Assembly: GCA_003331625.1 (NCBI GenBank)
Contig: QOPF01000003.1
Location: 1-64,000, forward strand
Source of the DNA: Gammaproteobacteria bacterium
GTDB taxonomy: Bacteria > Pseudomonadota > Gammaproteobacteria > Magnimaribacterales > AG-339-G14
DNA length: 64,000 nt
Reading direction: 5' to 3'
Shown here: piece by piece, positions 20,995 through 32,416 of the stretch
Numbering within the stretch: the first letter of the stretch is position 1
How the letters are laid out: every line of letters starts with the position of its first letter
The notes under the pieces: model-generated
Seen by the model: the letters and a program-made list of their open reading frames with translations, nothing else
Told to the model about the DNA's origin: nothing
The model's database searches: none
Made by a program: the position numbers and the translations under genes

Positions 20995-22783
20995 TATAAG
21001 CCTTTTCTTCTAATTCTTTAAAAATTGTATCTAGATAGACTCTGCTATTTAAAGTTTTCAAAGATTCTTTAGCTGAATTAATTTCATCTCTCTTTGCAAG
21101 ATTAGTAGAGTTTTTTACCTTAGTTAGTTTAACTACATATATGTCACCATTATCCTGAGTGGAAACAAAAATTGGCTTAACTAAATCAATTGAAAATAAG
21201 TCTGTTAATAGATTATTAGGAAGTAAACTACTATCTCTTTTAATTAACGAATAAGAATTAAACTCTGAAAGATCATTGTTTTGAGCTTTAATTTCATATG
21301 TAGCGGATTTCTCAAGAATAGATTTTCTAGCCTTCTCTAGCTGTAAGATTTCTTTAATTTCTTGGGTAGCCTCTGCTTGAGATAATAAAGACTCTTCTTG
21401 TATCTCTTTTAATTCAAATAGCAAGAAAGAACCGTTTTCATTCTCATAAGGACCAAAAAACTGATCACCCGTATCAGTTTGACTAAATATTTCATTAGAG
21501 ACATTAAAAGATTTAAGGTTATTCGGAAGATTATTTTCACTAATTAGTTCAGTTGATTTAATTGAAAAAGAAAAGTCTGAGAATAATTTATCCAAGCTTT
21601 CGCCAAAATAATTATCTTCAATTTCAATTAAAGATTGATTTAATCTTTCTGAAGATTTAGTTAATATAATTTGATTTTTAATATCTTCTTTTGAAAAAAT
21701 TTGTTCATTCTTTTCAGTTATTTTAAGTATATGAAGTGAATTACTCATCTCAATAACTTCTGATACTTCATTAACTTGTAAATTAATAATTTCCGATTCA
21801 AATTCTTCAGGAAGAATTGAGCCATCTGTATAGCCTAGATCTCCACCATTCGTACTACTTCCAAAATCATCAGAGAATTCTTCGGCTAGTTTTTCAAATG
21901 CAACATCTTTAGTTTTCTCTAGAATTGATGATGCAATTAAAAATTTCTCATTTTTTTCTTCCTCATTACTAAAACTTAATTGAATGTGACTAACTCTGGT
22001 TTGAGAATTTTCAGTCCCATTTTCTAAAAAGGTCATTTCCTCTAGAACCTCTTCTTCGCTTACTTGAATATCCTTTTTAAATAATTCATCCGTCAAAACT
22101 ATATAGTTTAAGGAAACTTTCTTCGGGTCAATAAATCTAAATTGATTTTGCTGGTAGAAGTTTAAAATATCTGTTTCGGGAATAGCTTCTTCTTTAGAAA
22201 TCTTTTCTAAATCTAGTTTTATAAAACTTAAAGACCTTTGCTGATTTGTTGCCCTTATAAATTTCAATGCGTCTGTTTCAAGAGAAAATTCTGATCGGGA
22301 AATAAAATCGCTTAAGTTATTAGCAAGATACTTTGATTTAACTAAATTTCTATAATCATTTATTGTGAACCCCAATCTAGCCATATACCCTGAAAATAAA
22401 GCTGTATCAAATTCTCCATTTATAACAAATGATGAATCACTGGCTATTAACTTATTTAAAAATTCTTCTGATAAGTCCATATTTAATTCTGTGGCTCTTT
22501 GAAAAAGTAATTCTTTAGAAATGATTGAATTTCTAGTGATTTCATTAATTATTTCCTCCGATACATCGCTATCAGAAAACATAGAAGAGAGCCTACTGAA
22601 TTCTAGGTTAAATTCACCAAAAGAAATATCCTTTGAGTTTACCTTCATCGCTGATGAAGAAGGAGCTGAAGGATCAGTTAAAAAGCCGCCAAAAGTAGCA
22701 ACTAGTCCAAATATTAGAATAGCTACAATTATGGATGATCCTGTAGAAGAAAGTCCTGTTCTTATATTTTGAAGAGCTGACAT
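20987..22783 (-). CDS. ppiD: peptidyl-prolyl isomerase D-like periplasmic chaperone
   Basis: N-terminal TM, SurA-like domain, parvulin core (THIQLSF...[10 protein letters not shown]); next to hupB/lon. Confidence 0.85.
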   Translation of the reverse strand: MSALQNIRTGLSSTGSSIIVAILIFGLVATFGGFLTDPSAPSSSAMKVNSKDISFGEFNLEFSRLSSMFSDSDVSEEIINEITRNSIISKELLFQRATELNMDLSEEFLNKLIASDSSFVINGEFDTALFSGYMARLGFTINDYRNLVKSKYLANNLSDFISRSEFSLETDALKFIRATNQQRSLSFIKLDLEKISKEEAIPETDILNFYQQNQFRFIDPKKVSLNYIVLTDELFKKDIQVSEEEVLEEMTFLENGTENSQTRVSHIQLSFSNEEEKNEKFLIASSILEKTKDVAFEKLAEEFSDDFGSSTNGGDLGYTDGSILPEEFESEIINLQVNEVSEVIEMSNSLHILKITEKNEQIFSKEDIKNQIILTKSSERLNQSLIEIEDNYFGESLDKLFSDFSFSIKSTELISENNLPNNLKSFNVSNEIFSQTDTGDQFFGPYENENGSFLLFELKEIQEESLLSQAEATQEIKEILQLEKARKSILEKSATYEIKAQNNDLSEFNSYSLIKRDSSLLPNNLLTDLFSIDLVKPIFVSTQDNGDIYVVKLTKVKNSTNLAKRDEINSAKESLKTLNSRVYLDTIFKELEEKAYIN

Positions 22784-22800
22784 ATTGTAATTATAAAATA

Positions 22801-22832
22801 AAAACGCGCCCTATAAGTATAGAGCGCGTTTT
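22801..22832 (-). terminator. rho-independent terminator after hupB
   Basis: Minus-strand hairpin AAAACGCGC.CTATA/TATAG.GCGCGTTTT followed by T-rich tract. Confidence 0.8.
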
Positions 22833-22842
22833 AAAAAAAAGT

Positions 22843-23112
22843 TTATAAGCTGTCTTTAAGACTTTTACCAGCTTTAAAGCCTACGCCTTTGGAAGCTGCT
22901 ATCTGAATAGTTTCTCCAGTTGCAGGATTTCTTCCCATTCTTGCTGCTCTTTCTCTTACATTAAAAGTTCCAAATCCAACAAGTGCAACAGAATCTCCTG
23001 TGCTCAAAGCTCCTGAAATTGAATCAAGCACAGCATCTAATGTTCTGCTGGCTTCTGCTTTTGAAGTGTCAGTTGCATTAGCAACTGATTCTATTAGTTC
23101 GGCTTTATTCAC
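22843..23112 (-). CDS. hupB: DNA-binding protein HU
   Basis: [11 protein letters not shown]...[22 protein letters not shown]. Confidence 0.97.
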   Translation of the reverse strand: MNKAELIESVANATDTSKAEASRTLDAVLDSISGALSTGDSVALVGFGTFNVRERAARMGRNPATGETIQIAASKGVGFKAGKSLKDSL

Positions 23113-23155
23113 TATTCTCTCTCCTAAATAAAGTAGTTAAAATCTTTAGACATAA

Positions 23156-23197
23156 TGTCAATAAGCTGATTTAGACATGTAGATATATATCTGTCAA
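23156..23197 (-). promoter_or_regulatory. two TTGACA boxes upstream of hupB (possible tandem promoters)
   Basis: TTGACA on minus strand at 23197-23192 and 23161-23156, with ATGTCTAAA repeated twice. Confidence 0.5.
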
Positions 23198-23225
23198 GCA
23201 GGTTTTTGAGGCTGAAACACCTTTT

Positions 23226-25610
23226 TTAATGGGTTTCAAGCTTATCTTTTCTAGATTTTTTTCTTGTAGAAGATTTGGATGAATTTTCAGACTTATCGTC
23301 CCATGATTTAGGTTTTTCAGTAAGAACTAGCTCAAAAACTTCGTCTATCCATTTAACTGGACGAATTTCTAATTTAGATTTTATCTTATCTGGAATCTCT
23401 CTTAAGTCTCCAACGTTACCTTCTGGTATTAAGACGGTTTTAATTCCTCCTCTTTTAGCAGCAAGTAACTTTTCTTTTAGGCCTCCAATCTTTAAAACTT
23501 CGCCTCTCAAAGTAATTTCTCCTGTCATCGCTACGTCAGCTCTAACTGGTATCTCTGATAAAACTGATGCAACTGCAGTGCACATTCCTATTCCAGCGCT
23601 AGGACCATCTTTAGGAGTTGCTCCTTCAGGCACGTGAATATGAAGATCTCTTAATTCATGAAAATCAGGATTTATACCCAGAGATTCAGCTCTTGCTCTA
23701 ATTACGGATATTGCTGCTTGAATAGACTCTTGCATAACCTCTCCCAATTTACCGGTTTTGATTATTTTTCCTTTCCCTTTAAACGCAGAAGCTTCAATAG
23801 TTAGAAGTTCGCCGCCTACTTGGGTCCAAGCTAATCCTGTTACTTGACCTATTCTGTCTTTATCTTTAGCTTCACCATAATCATATTTTTTTACACCAAG
23901 GATATCTTCAAGAATCTTTGGAGATACTTTTATTAATTTTTTTGTCTTTAAATCAGCAATTTTCTTTATAGTCTTTCTACAGATTTTTGCTATTTCACGT
24001 TCTAATGATCTAACCCCTGCTTCTCTCGTATAATATCTAATTACATCCAGAATAGAATTGTCAGAAATACTTATTTCTTTCTCATCTAAACCATTATTCT
24101 TAAGTTGTTTTTTTACCAAGTAATCCTTAGCAATGCTTAGTTTTTCATCCTCTGTGTATCCAGGTAGTCTAATTATTTCCATTCTGTCTAACAATGGAGC
24201 TGGGATATCCAATGAGTTTGCGGTACAAACGAACATTACATCTGATAAGTCATAATCTACTTCTAAATAATGATCATTAAATGTGTGATTTTGTTCTGGA
24301 TCTAAAACCTCGAGAAGTGCAGAAGATGGATCTCCTCTATAATCCATTCCCATTTTATCTATTTCATCTAAAAGAAATAAAGGGTTTTTTACTCCAACTT
24401 TTGACATTTTTTGAAGAATTTTTCCTGGCATTGATCCAATGTATGTTCTTCTGTGACCTCTAATTTCTGCCTCATCTCTTACACCTCCAAGAGATACTCT
24501 AGTGAATTTTCTTCCTGTAGCTCTGGCAATTGATTCGCCTAAAGAGGTTTTTCCAACACCTGGAGGTCCTACTAAGCATAAAACCGGTCCTTTTAGTTTT
24601 GAGACTCTTTTTTGAACTGCAAGATATTCTAAGATCCTTTCTTTGACTTCTTCTAAACCATGATGATCGGTCTCTAAGACTTTACTTGCATTTTCTATAC
24701 TCTTTTGAATTTTTGATTTCTTTTTCCAAGGAATACTTGTCATCCAATCTATATAGCCTCTAACTACTGAAGCTTCAGCTGACATTGGAGGCATCAATTT
24801 AAATTTGTTTAACTCTGTATTTACTTTTTCTTCAGCATCTTTGGGCATTCCTGAATCAGCTATTTTTTTCTCGAGAATCTCTACTTCGTCATCAAGATCT
24901 TCTCCCTCGCCCATTTCTTTTTTTAGTGCCTTCATTTGCTCACTTAAGTAATACTCTTTTTGGCTTTTTTCCATCTGTTTTTTAACTCTATTCCTGATTT
25001 TCTTTTCCATTTGTGTTAAATCTAATTGAGTTTCTAATAAGTTGACTAAATTTTTTGATCTTTCTTCAAGATCAAGTTCTTCCAAAAGGATTTGTCTATC
25101 AGCAATTGATATTGATAGATGTCCAACTAATGTATCTATTAATTTCTCTAGTCTTTCGACGGATCTAACTTGATTTGCAATTTCTGCTCTGATTTTTTGG
25201 GAGCTTTTAGAGAGTTCTCTAAACTGCGATTGCAAAGTATTTACATAACTTTTCTTTAAATCTTCGTCCATTTCAGAATCTTCAAGAATATCTACTTCTG
25301 CTTCTAAAATATCTTTTTTTGAAACCAACTCTTGAAGTCTTGCTCTTTTAATACCCTCAACAAGAACTTTGTATGTACCATCCGGTAATTTTATAAGTTG
25401 TAAGATAGTTGAAACGGTGCCTATTTCGTATAAATCTTTTTTTTCTGGATTTTCAGTATTTGCTTCTCTCTGAGCTATCAACATAACTGATTTGTCATCT
25501 GACATAGCTTTTTGCAAAGAGTTGATAGAAGTATCTCTACCGACAAATAATGGAGTTACAACTCCTGGAAAAATAACTACATCTCTAAGTGGAACTAATG
25601 GAATATTCAT
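23226..25610 (-). CDS. lon: ATP-dependent protease Lon
   Basis: [30 protein letters not shown] catalytic serine. Confidence 0.98.
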   Translation of the reverse strand: MNIPLVPLRDVVIFPGVVTPLFVGRDTSINSLQKAMSDDKSVMLIAQREANTENPEKKDLYEIGTVSTILQLIKLPDGTYKVLVEGIKRARLQELVSKKDILEAEVDILEDSEMDEDLKKSYVNTLQSQFRELSKSSQKIRAEIANQVRSVERLEKLIDTLVGHLSISIADRQILLEELDLEERSKNLVNLLETQLDLTQMEKKIRNRVKKQMEKSQKEYYLSEQMKALKKEMGEGEDLDDEVEILEKKIADSGMPKDAEEKVNTELNKFKLMPPMSAEASVVRGYIDWMTSIPWKKKSKIQKSIENASKVLETDHHGLEEVKERILEYLAVQKRVSKLKGPVLCLVGPPGVGKTSLGESIARATGRKFTRVSLGGVRDEAEIRGHRRTYIGSMPGKILQKMSKVGVKNPLFLLDEIDKMGMDYRGDPSSALLEVLDPEQNHTFNDHYLEVDYDLSDVMFVCTANSLDIPAPLLDRMEIIRLPGYTEDEKLSIAKDYLVKKQLKNNGLDEKEISISDNSILDVIRYYTREAGVRSLEREIAKICRKTIKKIADLKTKKLIKVSPKILEDILGVKKYDYGEAKDKDRIGQVTGLAWTQVGGELLTIEASAFKGKGKIIKTGKLGEVMQESIQAAISVIRARAESLGINPDFHELRDLHIHVPEGATPKDGPSAGIGMCTAVASVLSEIPVRADVAMTGEITLRGEVLKIGGLKEKLLAAKRGGIKTVLIPEGNVGDLREIPDKIKSKLEIRPVKWIDEVFELVLTEKPKSWDDKSENSSKSSTRKKSRKDKLETH

Positions 25611-25654
25611 AATTACCTCTAAATTTATATGAGGACTTCATTAAAAAAAACAAG

Positions 25655-26917
25655 TTAATGAGATTTTTTTGAGTCTAACTCTGTTTTGTATACCAAAAGC
25701 GGATTAGAATCACCTTTAATAGAGGAGCCATCTAAAACCACTTTTTCTAGATTTTCCAGGGAAGGTATTTCGTACATCGTATCTAAAAGAGAATTTTCTA
25801 GAATTGATCTCAAACCCCTTGCTCCAGTTTTCATCTTAATAGCTAATTTTGCTATTTCGAGTAAAGCGTCGTCTCTAATATCTAGTTCCACATCTTCCAT
25901 CTCAAAAAGTTTCTTAAATTGTTTGGCTAAAGAGTTTTTTGGCTCAGTTAAAATTGTAATCAATGATTCTTCATCAAGCTCCTCTAAAGTTGCCATTACG
26001 GGTAATCTCCCAACAAATTCAGGAATAAGGCCGTATTTAATTAAATCTTCAGGCTGAGAATTTTTTATTACTTCAGAATCAAACCCTCTTGTCTTCTTAG
26101 AAACTGAAGCTTCAAAGCCCATTCCTCTCTCCTCCGATCTTGCTTTGATTATTTCTTCTAGACCCGAAAATGCTCCTCCACAAATAAATAATATATTTGA
26201 GGTATCGACCTGTAAAAATTCTTGTTGTGGATGCTTTCTTCCACCTTGAGGTGGAACAGAGGCCGTTGTGCCTTCTACTAATTTAAGAAGAGCTTGTTGT
26301 ACTCCTTCTCCAGATACATCTCTTGTTATAGATGGGTTATCAGATTTTCTAGAAATCTTATCTATTTCATCAATATAAACTATTCCTACTTGAGCCTTTT
26401 CAACATCATAGTCACATTTCTGTAAAAGCTTCTGGATTATATTTTCTACATCTTCTCCAACGTATCCGGCCTCAGTAAGGGTAGTCGCATCAGCAATTGT
26501 AAATGGAACGTCTAGAAGTCTTGCTAAGGTCTGTGCTAGAAGAGTTTTACCGCTACCAGTAGGTCCTAAAAGAAGAATATTACTTTTTCCTAATTCAACG
26601 TCATCAGATGATGTTTTAGAATTTTTAAGTTTTTTATAGTGGTTATATACAGCTACAGATAATGTCTTTTTTGCAGATTCCTGTCCAATAACGTAATCAT
26701 CTAAAATAGATTTTATTTCTTCCGGTATAGGGAGTTTGTCTTCTTCGACATCTTTAGGCGATTCTGCTAAATCTTCTTTAATAATATCATTACAAAGAGA
26801 AACACATTCATCACAAATATAAACAGATGGTCCTGCAATTAACTTTTTTACTTCAGATTGATTCTTTCCACAAAAAGAACAAAATAGTTTTTTATCAGCT
26901 TCCTGTTTCTCAGACAT
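25655..26917 (-). CDS. clpX: ATP-dependent Clp protease ATP-binding subunit ClpX
   Basis: Zinc-binding [26 protein letters not shown]. Confidence 0.98.
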   Translation of the reverse strand: MSEKQEADKKLFCSFCGKNQSEVKKLIAGPSVYICDECVSLCNDIIKEDLAESPKDVEEDKLPIPEEIKSILDDYVIGQESAKKTLSVAVYNHYKKLKNSKTSSDDVELGKSNILLLGPTGSGKTLLAQTLARLLDVPFTIADATTLTEAGYVGEDVENIIQKLLQKCDYDVEKAQVGIVYIDEIDKISRKSDNPSITRDVSGEGVQQALLKLVEGTTASVPPQGGRKHPQQEFLQVDTSNILFICGGAFSGLEEIIKARSEERGMGFEASVSKKTRGFDSEVIKNSQPEDLIKYGLIPEFVGRLPVMATLEELDEESLITILTEPKNSLAKQFKKLFEMEDVELDIRDDALLEIAKLAIKMKTGARGLRSILENSLLDTMYEIPSLENLEKVVLDGSSIKGDSNPLLVYKTELDSKKSH

Positions 26918-26919
26918 TT

Positions 26920-27522
26920 TTATTTTTCTCTTTTTTCTATTACCTTATCTATTAAACCATATTTAGCAGCTTCTTCGCCGCTCATAAAATTATCTCTTTC
27001 TGTGTCTTTTATAACTTGGTCGATTTTTTGTCCACTATGTAGAGACAGTATTTCATTCAATTTAGTTTTTATTTTTAAAATTTCTTGGGCATGTATCTCA
27101 ATATCTGTTGCTTGACCTTGGAATCCTCCAAGAGGCTGATGAATCATAACTCGTGAATTAGGAAGAGCAAACCTCTTGCCTTTCGTTCCTCCAGTTAAAA
27201 GAATTGCTCCCATACTTGAAGCTTGACCGATACACAAAGTGCTAATATCAGGTTTTATATAAGACATAGTATCGTAAATGGACATTCCTGATGTAACGGA
27301 GCCTCCAGGAGAATTAATGTATATGTTGATATCTTTTTCAGGATTTTCAGCTTCTAAAAAAAGAAGTTGAGCAACTATAAGATTTGCCATGTAGTCCTCT
27401 ATTGGACCTGTGATAAAAATTACTCTTTCCTTCAAAAGTCTTGAATATATGTCAAAGGCTCTTTCTCCTCTCGGAGTTTGCTCCACAACCATTGGAACTA
27501 ATTGATTTTTAATTTCACTCAT
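26920..27522 (-). CDS. clpP: ATP-dependent Clp protease proteolytic subunit
   Basis: [34 protein letters not shown]. Confidence 0.98.
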   Translation of the reverse strand: MSEIKNQLVPMVVEQTPRGERAFDIYSRLLKERVIFITGPIEDYMANLIVAQLLFLEAENPEKDINIYINSPGGSVTSGMSIYDTMSYIKPDISTLCIGQASSMGAILLTGGTKGKRFALPNSRVMIHQPLGGFQGQATDIEIHAQEILKIKTKLNEILSLHSGQKIDQVIKDTERDNFMSGEEAAKYGLIDKVIEKREK

Positions 27523-27531
27523 AAATATAAT

Positions 27532-28827
27532 TTAACCCATTGAAACAACTTCTTCAAAACTTAACTCTTCTTCATCAATCTTTGATTTAATTTCTAAATA
27601 CTCTGCTACTTTATCTTCTAACACAAGAGACTCAACATTTTTTAGCTGTTCTTCATTACCATATATCCAATTGACATATTGATCAGGATCTTTAAAGGAC
27701 TTTGCTTTAGCTTCTACTTCTTTTTTTAAAGAATCACTGTCGACCTTGATATCATTTTCTTCAATTAATTTATTGATTAAGACTCCTAGTCTTACTCTTT
27801 TGAGTGCATTTTCTTTAAAACCATCTATGGGTAATTGTCCTTCTTCAAGTTTTTCATGATCCATACCCATTTGCTGAGCTGAGCTTTTTCTCAAATTATT
27901 AGCCTCTGCTATTATCATGCTATTAGGAATATCAATTTTATTTGAACTTTCAAAAGCATCGAAAATTCTTTGCTTCGTTTTAGATTTTAAATTCGCTTCT
28001 AAGTCATTTTGAAGTTGCTCTTTAATTTTTGTCTCAAATTCATCTTTAGTTTTAACTTCCATTCCAATGGATTTAAAAAATTCTTCATTTAATTCTGGCA
28101 TTACCATTTTAGAAACTTCTGTAACCGTAATATTAAAAATTACTTTTTTTCCTTTCAAATTTTCAGCTTGATAGTCTTCTGGGAAAGTTACTTCTATCTC
28201 TTTAAAATCATCTGCCTTCATTCCTACTATTTGATCTTCAAAACCCGGGATCATAGTATTTGAACCCAACTCAAGAGAATAATCCTTTGCTTCACCGCCA
28301 TCAAATTTCTCACCATCTAAAAAGCCTTCAAAATCAATTTTAACAAAATCTCCATCTTTGCTTATCTCATTTACCGGTTCAGCTTTTCCATATCTTTTTC
28401 TTACAAGATCAGTAGCTTTTTCGATATCTTTTTTGTCTAGTTTCGAAATTGGTTTTTTAAACGAAAGTGGTCCCATTTTTGTCAAAGAAAAATCTGGATA
28501 TACCTCATAGGAAACCTCAAATTTTATATCTTTTTTAAAATCAAAAGATTCTGGAGAAAAACTTGGCTGTCCAACGACAGGGATTTTTTCATCTGTAATT
28601 TTTTTATAAAAAAGATCGCCCATTTTATCCATAATTAGTCTTTGCGTAATTTGATCTCCATAATAATTTTCTATTACTTCTAGAGGAGCTTTTCCCTTTC
28701 TAAAACCTTTCAAATCTGATTTGGATTGTTGTTCTACAAGTCTTTTTTGAAAATCGTTTTTTAACTCATTTTTATCGATTTTAAGTTTTACTTTCTTTTC
28801 TAGATTATTTTTTTTTGTTCCAAACAT
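27532..28827 (-). CDS. tig: trigger factor
   Basis: FRKGKAPLEVIENYYG; PPIase and C-terminal domains; next to clpP. Confidence 0.95.
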   Translation of the reverse strand: MFGTKKNNLEKKVKLKIDKNELKNDFQKRLVEQQSKSDLKGFRKGKAPLEVIENYYGDQITQRLIMDKMGDLFYKKITDEKIPVVGQPSFSPESFDFKKDIKFEVSYEVYPDFSLTKMGPLSFKKPISKLDKKDIEKATDLVRKRYGKAEPVNEISKDGDFVKIDFEGFLDGEKFDGGEAKDYSLELGSNTMIPGFEDQIVGMKADDFKEIEVTFPEDYQAENLKGKKVIFNITVTEVSKMVMPELNEEFFKSIGMEVKTKDEFETKIKEQLQNDLEANLKSKTKQRIFDAFESSNKIDIPNSMIIAEANNLRKSSAQQMGMDHEKLEEGQLPIDGFKENALKRVRLGVLINKLIEENDIKVDSDSLKKEVEAKAKSFKDPDQYVNWIYGNEEQLKNVESLVLEDKVAEYLEIKSKIDEEELSFEEVVSMG

Positions 28828-28844
28828 ATCTTCCTTCTAATAAT

Positions 28845-28921
28845 TGGGGTGGGCGATGGGGCTCGAACCCACGACAACCGGTACCACAAACCAGTGCTCT
28901 ACCAACTGAGCTACGCCCACC
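28845..28921 (-). tRNA. tRNA-His(GTG), G-1 and CCA encoded
   Basis: Cloverleaf G-GTGGGCGTAGCTC...TTGTGGT...GGTTCGAGCC...CGCCCACCCCA. Confidence 0.95.
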
Positions 28922-28926
28922 ATTAA

Positions 28927-29003
28927 TGGCCTCCCGGGCAGGATTCGAACCTGCGACCCTCTGCTTAGAAGGCAGATGCTCTATCCAGCTGAGCTACCGG
29001 GAG
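28927..29003 (-). tRNA. tRNA-Arg(TCT), CCA encoded
   Basis: CTCCCGGTAGCTC...TCTGC CTTCTAA GCAGA...GGTTCGAATCC...CCGGGAGGCCA. Confidence 0.95.
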
Positions 29004-29045
29004 TTAATTTTTTTGCTATTGTATAAAAATACTAACGAATAGTCT

Positions 29046-29852
29046 TTATTTACCAAAATCTACTGCTTTACCAAATAAAAATCTTAATATTTTGTTTGGT
29101 ATAAATTTTGAGATAAAAATCATTGTTCGATTAAAGCCGCCTCTCACAACAAAGATTTCTTTTCCGTTTAAACATGCATCGACACCTTGTTTTGCAACGT
29201 CTTTTCCAGACATTAAAAATAGTGACGGCACATCAGAATACTGCATTTTGAATCCTGCTCTTTTATTAAAACCAGTTTCAGTGAATCCTGGACAAAGAGC
29301 GCAAGTATGAACATTGTGCTTCTTATAAGTACTATTTAGAGTAATTGTGAATTCATTCACAAAGTTTTTAATATTTCCATAAATACCAATAGCCCCGCTT
29401 CCGCTTGGAATAATTCCCGCAATAGAAGACACCTGAAGTATTTTTCCTGATTTCCTTACCTTCATGTCTTGAATGAATAACCTAGTTAATTTCACTAAAG
29501 AATTCATTAAAACATTCAAAAAATCATCTAATTTTTCTAAATCATAAGTATCGAAATCTTCAGTAAAGCCATACCCTGCGTTGTTTACTAAAAAATCAAT
29601 ACTTAAATTTTTTTCTTTACAATAATTATAAATTTCTTGTGGACTTTTTGGGTCAGATAAATCTTTAATCAAAATTAAAACGGTAGACTTGGAATTGCTT
29701 TCTATTTCATCTTTTAATTTTTTTAGATTCTCTTCTCTTCTAGCAGAAACAATAATTCTCATATCAAATTGTGAAATATACTTAACAATCTCATATCCAA
29801 TACCAGAAGAAGCACCAGTTACTAGTGCGGTTTTATTATATAAATAAGTCAT
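29046..29852 (-). CDS. short-chain dehydrogenase/reductase
   Basis: TALVTGASSGIGYEIV, NNAGYG, YGNIK; start corrected to MTYLYNK (the track start lies inside tRNA-Pro). Confidence 0.85.
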   Translation of the reverse strand: MTYLYNKTALVTGASSGIGYEIVKYISQFDMRIIVSARREENLKKLKDEIESNSKSTVLILIKDLSDPKSPQEIYNYCKEKNLSIDFLVNNAGYGFTEDFDTYDLEKLDDFLNVLMNSLVKLTRLFIQDMKVRKSGKILQVSSIAGIIPSGSGAIGIYGNIKNFVNEFTITLNSTYKKHNVHTCALCPGFTETGFNKRAGFKMQYSDVPSLFLMSGKDVAKQGVDACLNGKEIFVVRGGFNRTMIFISKFIPNKILRFLFGKAVDFGK

Positions 29853-29859
29853 AACTTTT

Positions 29860-29936
29860 TGGTCGGGGTGGAGGGATTTGAACCCCCGACATCCTGCTCC
29901 CAAAGCAGGCGCGCTACCAGGCTGCGCTACACCCCG
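29860..29936 (-). tRNA. tRNA-Pro(TGG), CCA encoded
   Basis: CGGGGTGTAGCGCAGCCTGGTAGCGCG CCTGC TTTGGGA GCAGG...GGTTCAAATCC...CACCCCGACCA. Confidence 0.95.
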
Positions 29937-29959
29937 TTAATTTTTTTTTAAGGGGTGGT

Positions 29960-29965
29960 ATCATA
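29960..29965 (-). promoter_or_regulatory. possible extended -10 (TGTTATGAT) for the tRNA-Pro-SDR-tRNA-tig unit
   Basis: Minus strand TGTTATGAT ~24 nt upstream of tRNA-Pro, between it and divergent folD. Confidence 0.35.
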
Positions 29966-29975
29966 ACAAATAACA

Positions 29976-30821
29976 ATGACGATAGTACTTGATGGAAAAA
30001 AATTATCTTTAGAATCAGAAAAAGATTTTTCTTCTCGCGTAAAAAAAATTCATTTAAATACAAACTCCATACCGATACTTGCGACCATTCTTGTAGGTAA
30101 TGATCCTGCCTCAAATACATATGTAAAAATGAAAGGAAATGCTTGCAAAAGAATTGGAATGGACTCTCTTAAAATAGAACTAGAAGAAAAAACAACAACC
30201 GATGAGTTAAGGGAAAAAATAATTGAACTTAATAATAATGATGATGTACATGGAATTTTGTTACAACATCCTGTTCCAGATCATATCGATGAGAGATCTT
30301 GTTTTGATGCGATAGATATTCGAAAAGACGTAGATGGCGTTACCAGTTTAGGATTTGGTAGGATGAGCATGCAAGAAAGGGCTTTTGGATCTTGTACCCC
30401 GTTTGGAATAATGCGTCTTTTGAAGGAATATAAAATTGATATAGAAGGTAAATCTGCTGTTGTAGTTGGAAGAAGCCCTATTCTAGGAAAGCCAATGGCA
30501 ATGATGTTACTTAATGAGAATGCTACTGTGACAATTTGTCATTCAAAGACACAAAAACTATCTGAAAAAGTTTCAGAGGCAGATATTATTGTTGGTGCCG
30601 TTGGCATACCAAAATTCATTAAAGGAGAATGGATTAAAGATGGTGCTGTAGTAATTGATGCAGGTTATCATCCAGAGAAATGTGGAGATATTGATCTAGA
30701 AAATATAATTCCAAGATGTTCTGCTTATACCCCAGTTCCAGGTGGTGTGGGTCCAATGACCATTAATACTCTTATTATGCAAACTCTCCAAAGTTGTGAA
30801 AACTATTTAGAGCTTGATTGA
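29976..30821 (+). CDS. folD: methylenetetrahydrofolate dehydrogenase/cyclohydrolase
   Basis: [39 protein letters not shown]. Confidence 0.97.
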   Translation: MTIVLDGKKLSLESEKDFSSRVKKIHLNTNSIPILATILVGNDPASNTYVKMKGNACKRIGMDSLKIELEEKTTTDELREKIIELNNNDDVHGILLQHPVPDHIDERSCFDAIDIRKDVDGVTSLGFGRMSMQERAFGSCTPFGIMRLLKEYKIDIEGKSAVVVGRSPILGKPMAMMLLNENATVTICHSKTQKLSEKVSEADIIVGAVGIPKFIKGEWIKDGAVVIDAGYHPEKCGDIDLENIIPRCSAYTPVPGGVGPMTINTLIMQTLQSCENYLELD

Positions 30822-32359
30822 TCTTTCCAATATTCGTCTTTTAAAAGTCTCTTATAAAGTTTTCCTGTTGGGTGTCTAGGTAATTCTTCTCTAAAATCTA
30901 TCGATTTAGGACACTTAACATGAGAAATGTTATCTCTGCAGTAAGCCATCAATTCAGCCTCAAGATCATCTCCAATAGAGCTCATATCAGCTGGCTGAAC
31001 TACTGCCTTTACTTCTTCACCCATTTCTTCATTTGGAACTCCAAAAACGGCTACATCTGATACCTTAGGATGCATGATAAGAGTATCTTCTGTTTCCTTT
31101 GGATAAATATTTACACCTCCAGAAATAATCATAAATGCTTTTCTGTCTGTTAAGTAAAGGTAACCTTCATCATCTAGATAGCCAATATCTCCTAGCGTCG
31201 TATAACCTTGTTTTGATGTAGCGCCTTTAGTCTTTTCTTTATCGTTATGATAAGAAAAGCCGTTAGCTGTAGGACCTTCAAAATAAATAGTGCCCTCTTC
31301 TCCCATAGGGACTTCATTTTGATCATCATCTAAAATATGAATTGGGCCAAGAAGAGATTTACCTACTGTTCCCTTATGACCAAGCCACTCTTCGGAATTG
31401 CAAGCTACAAAACCATTAAATTCAGTTCCAGCATAATATTCATGAATTATCGGCCCCCACCAATCAATCATCTTTTCTTTGACTTCTACTGGACATGGTG
31501 CTGCTGCATGGATAGCAATTTGATGAGAAGATAAATCATATTTGCTATAGATTTCAGAATCACTTTTAAGGAAACGAACAAACATTGTAGGTACCCACTG
31601 GCTATGAGTGACCTTATATTTTTCTATGGCTGACAAAGCAACATCCGGGTCGAATTTTTCTAAAATTATACTGGTTGCTCCTAAAGCTAAAAAACCTGTA
31701 TTAAAACCCATTGGGGCTGAATGATACAAAGGAGCTGGTGATAAATAAATTGAATCTTCGTTAGCTGAATACAAACCCTGTACTACTCTTGTGAGTCCCA
31801 AGTCATCATCTTCTGCTTTGTAAGGTAATGGACTTAAATTTATTTCTCTGCTGACACCTTTAGGTTTTCCAGTAGTTCCTGAAGAATAGAGCATTGCAGC
31901 TCCTTGACATTCATCTTCAATCGCACTGACTGGCATTTTACTAATTTCTGTTTCAAAAGATTTAAAGTCATCGGTCGACCCATCAAGCATGAACTTATGA
32001 ACTCCTTGTAATGATTTAGACAAAGATTTAGCAGATTCTTCTAAAAATTTACTAGTTATGAAAACTTTAGCATTACAATCACTGACGATATATTCTACTT
32101 CGCTAGGCTGTAGCCTCCAGCTTATAGCGGTATATTTCAATCCACTTCTATAGGCAGCAAAAGCAATTGGGAAAAAAAGCTTATGGTTTTCCATCATAAA
32201 AGCGAGGCTATCTCCTGGTTTTAAGCCAAGAGATCTAAATAATTGTGCTCCCTGATTTGAAAGTTCATTCAACTCTTGATGAGTTATAACTTCCCCACTT
32301 CCAGCCATGATAATTGCCGGTTTATCTTTAAATTTTGGTCCGTTTATTCCTGGATGCAT
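30803..32359 (-). CDS. AMP-dependent acyl-CoA synthetase/ligase
   Basis: [34 protein letters not shown]. Confidence 0.9.
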   Translation of the reverse strand: MHPGINGPKFKDKPAIIMAGSGEVITHQELNELSNQGAQLFRSLGLKPGDSLAFMMENHKLFFPIAFAAYRSGLKYTAISWRLQPSEVEYIVSDCNAKVFITSKFLEESAKSLSKSLQGVHKFMLDGSTDDFKSFETEISKMPVSAIEDECQGAAMLYSSGTTGKPKGVSREINLSPLPYKAEDDDLGLTRVVQGLYSANEDSIYLSPAPLYHSAPMGFNTGFLALGATSIILEKFDPDVALSAIEKYKVTHSQWVPTMFVRFLKSDSEIYSKYDLSSHQIAIHAAAPCPVEVKEKMIDWWGPIIHEYYAGTEFNGFVACNSEEWLGHKGTVGKSLLGPIHILDDDQNEVPMGEEGTIYFEGPTANGFSYHNDKEKTKGATSKQGYTTLGDIGYLDDEGYLYLTDRKAFMIISGGVNIYPKETEDTLIMHPKVSDVAVFGVPNEEMGEEVKAVVQPADMSSIGDDLEAELMAYCRDNISHVKCPKSIDFREELPRHPTGKLYKRLLKDEYWKDQSSSK

Positions 32360-32416
32360 GTCCTCTCCTATAAATAATGTAAAATTAAAGCATAGTTTTA
32401 TTTAAATAAAAATTAG

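Noticed and set aside
23275-26057. Plus-strand ORFs opposite lon and clpX (23275-23637, 24281-24463, 25686-26057)
   Set aside because: Antisense to highly conserved genes; no domain resemblance and no separate SD or promoter evidence.
28815-29042. ORF MFQTYLPSNNWGGRWGSNPRQPVPQ...RAGFEPATLCLEGRCSIQLSY
   Set aside because: Antisense to tRNA-His and tRNA-Arg; this is the classic spurious peptide produced by reading tRNA genes backwards.
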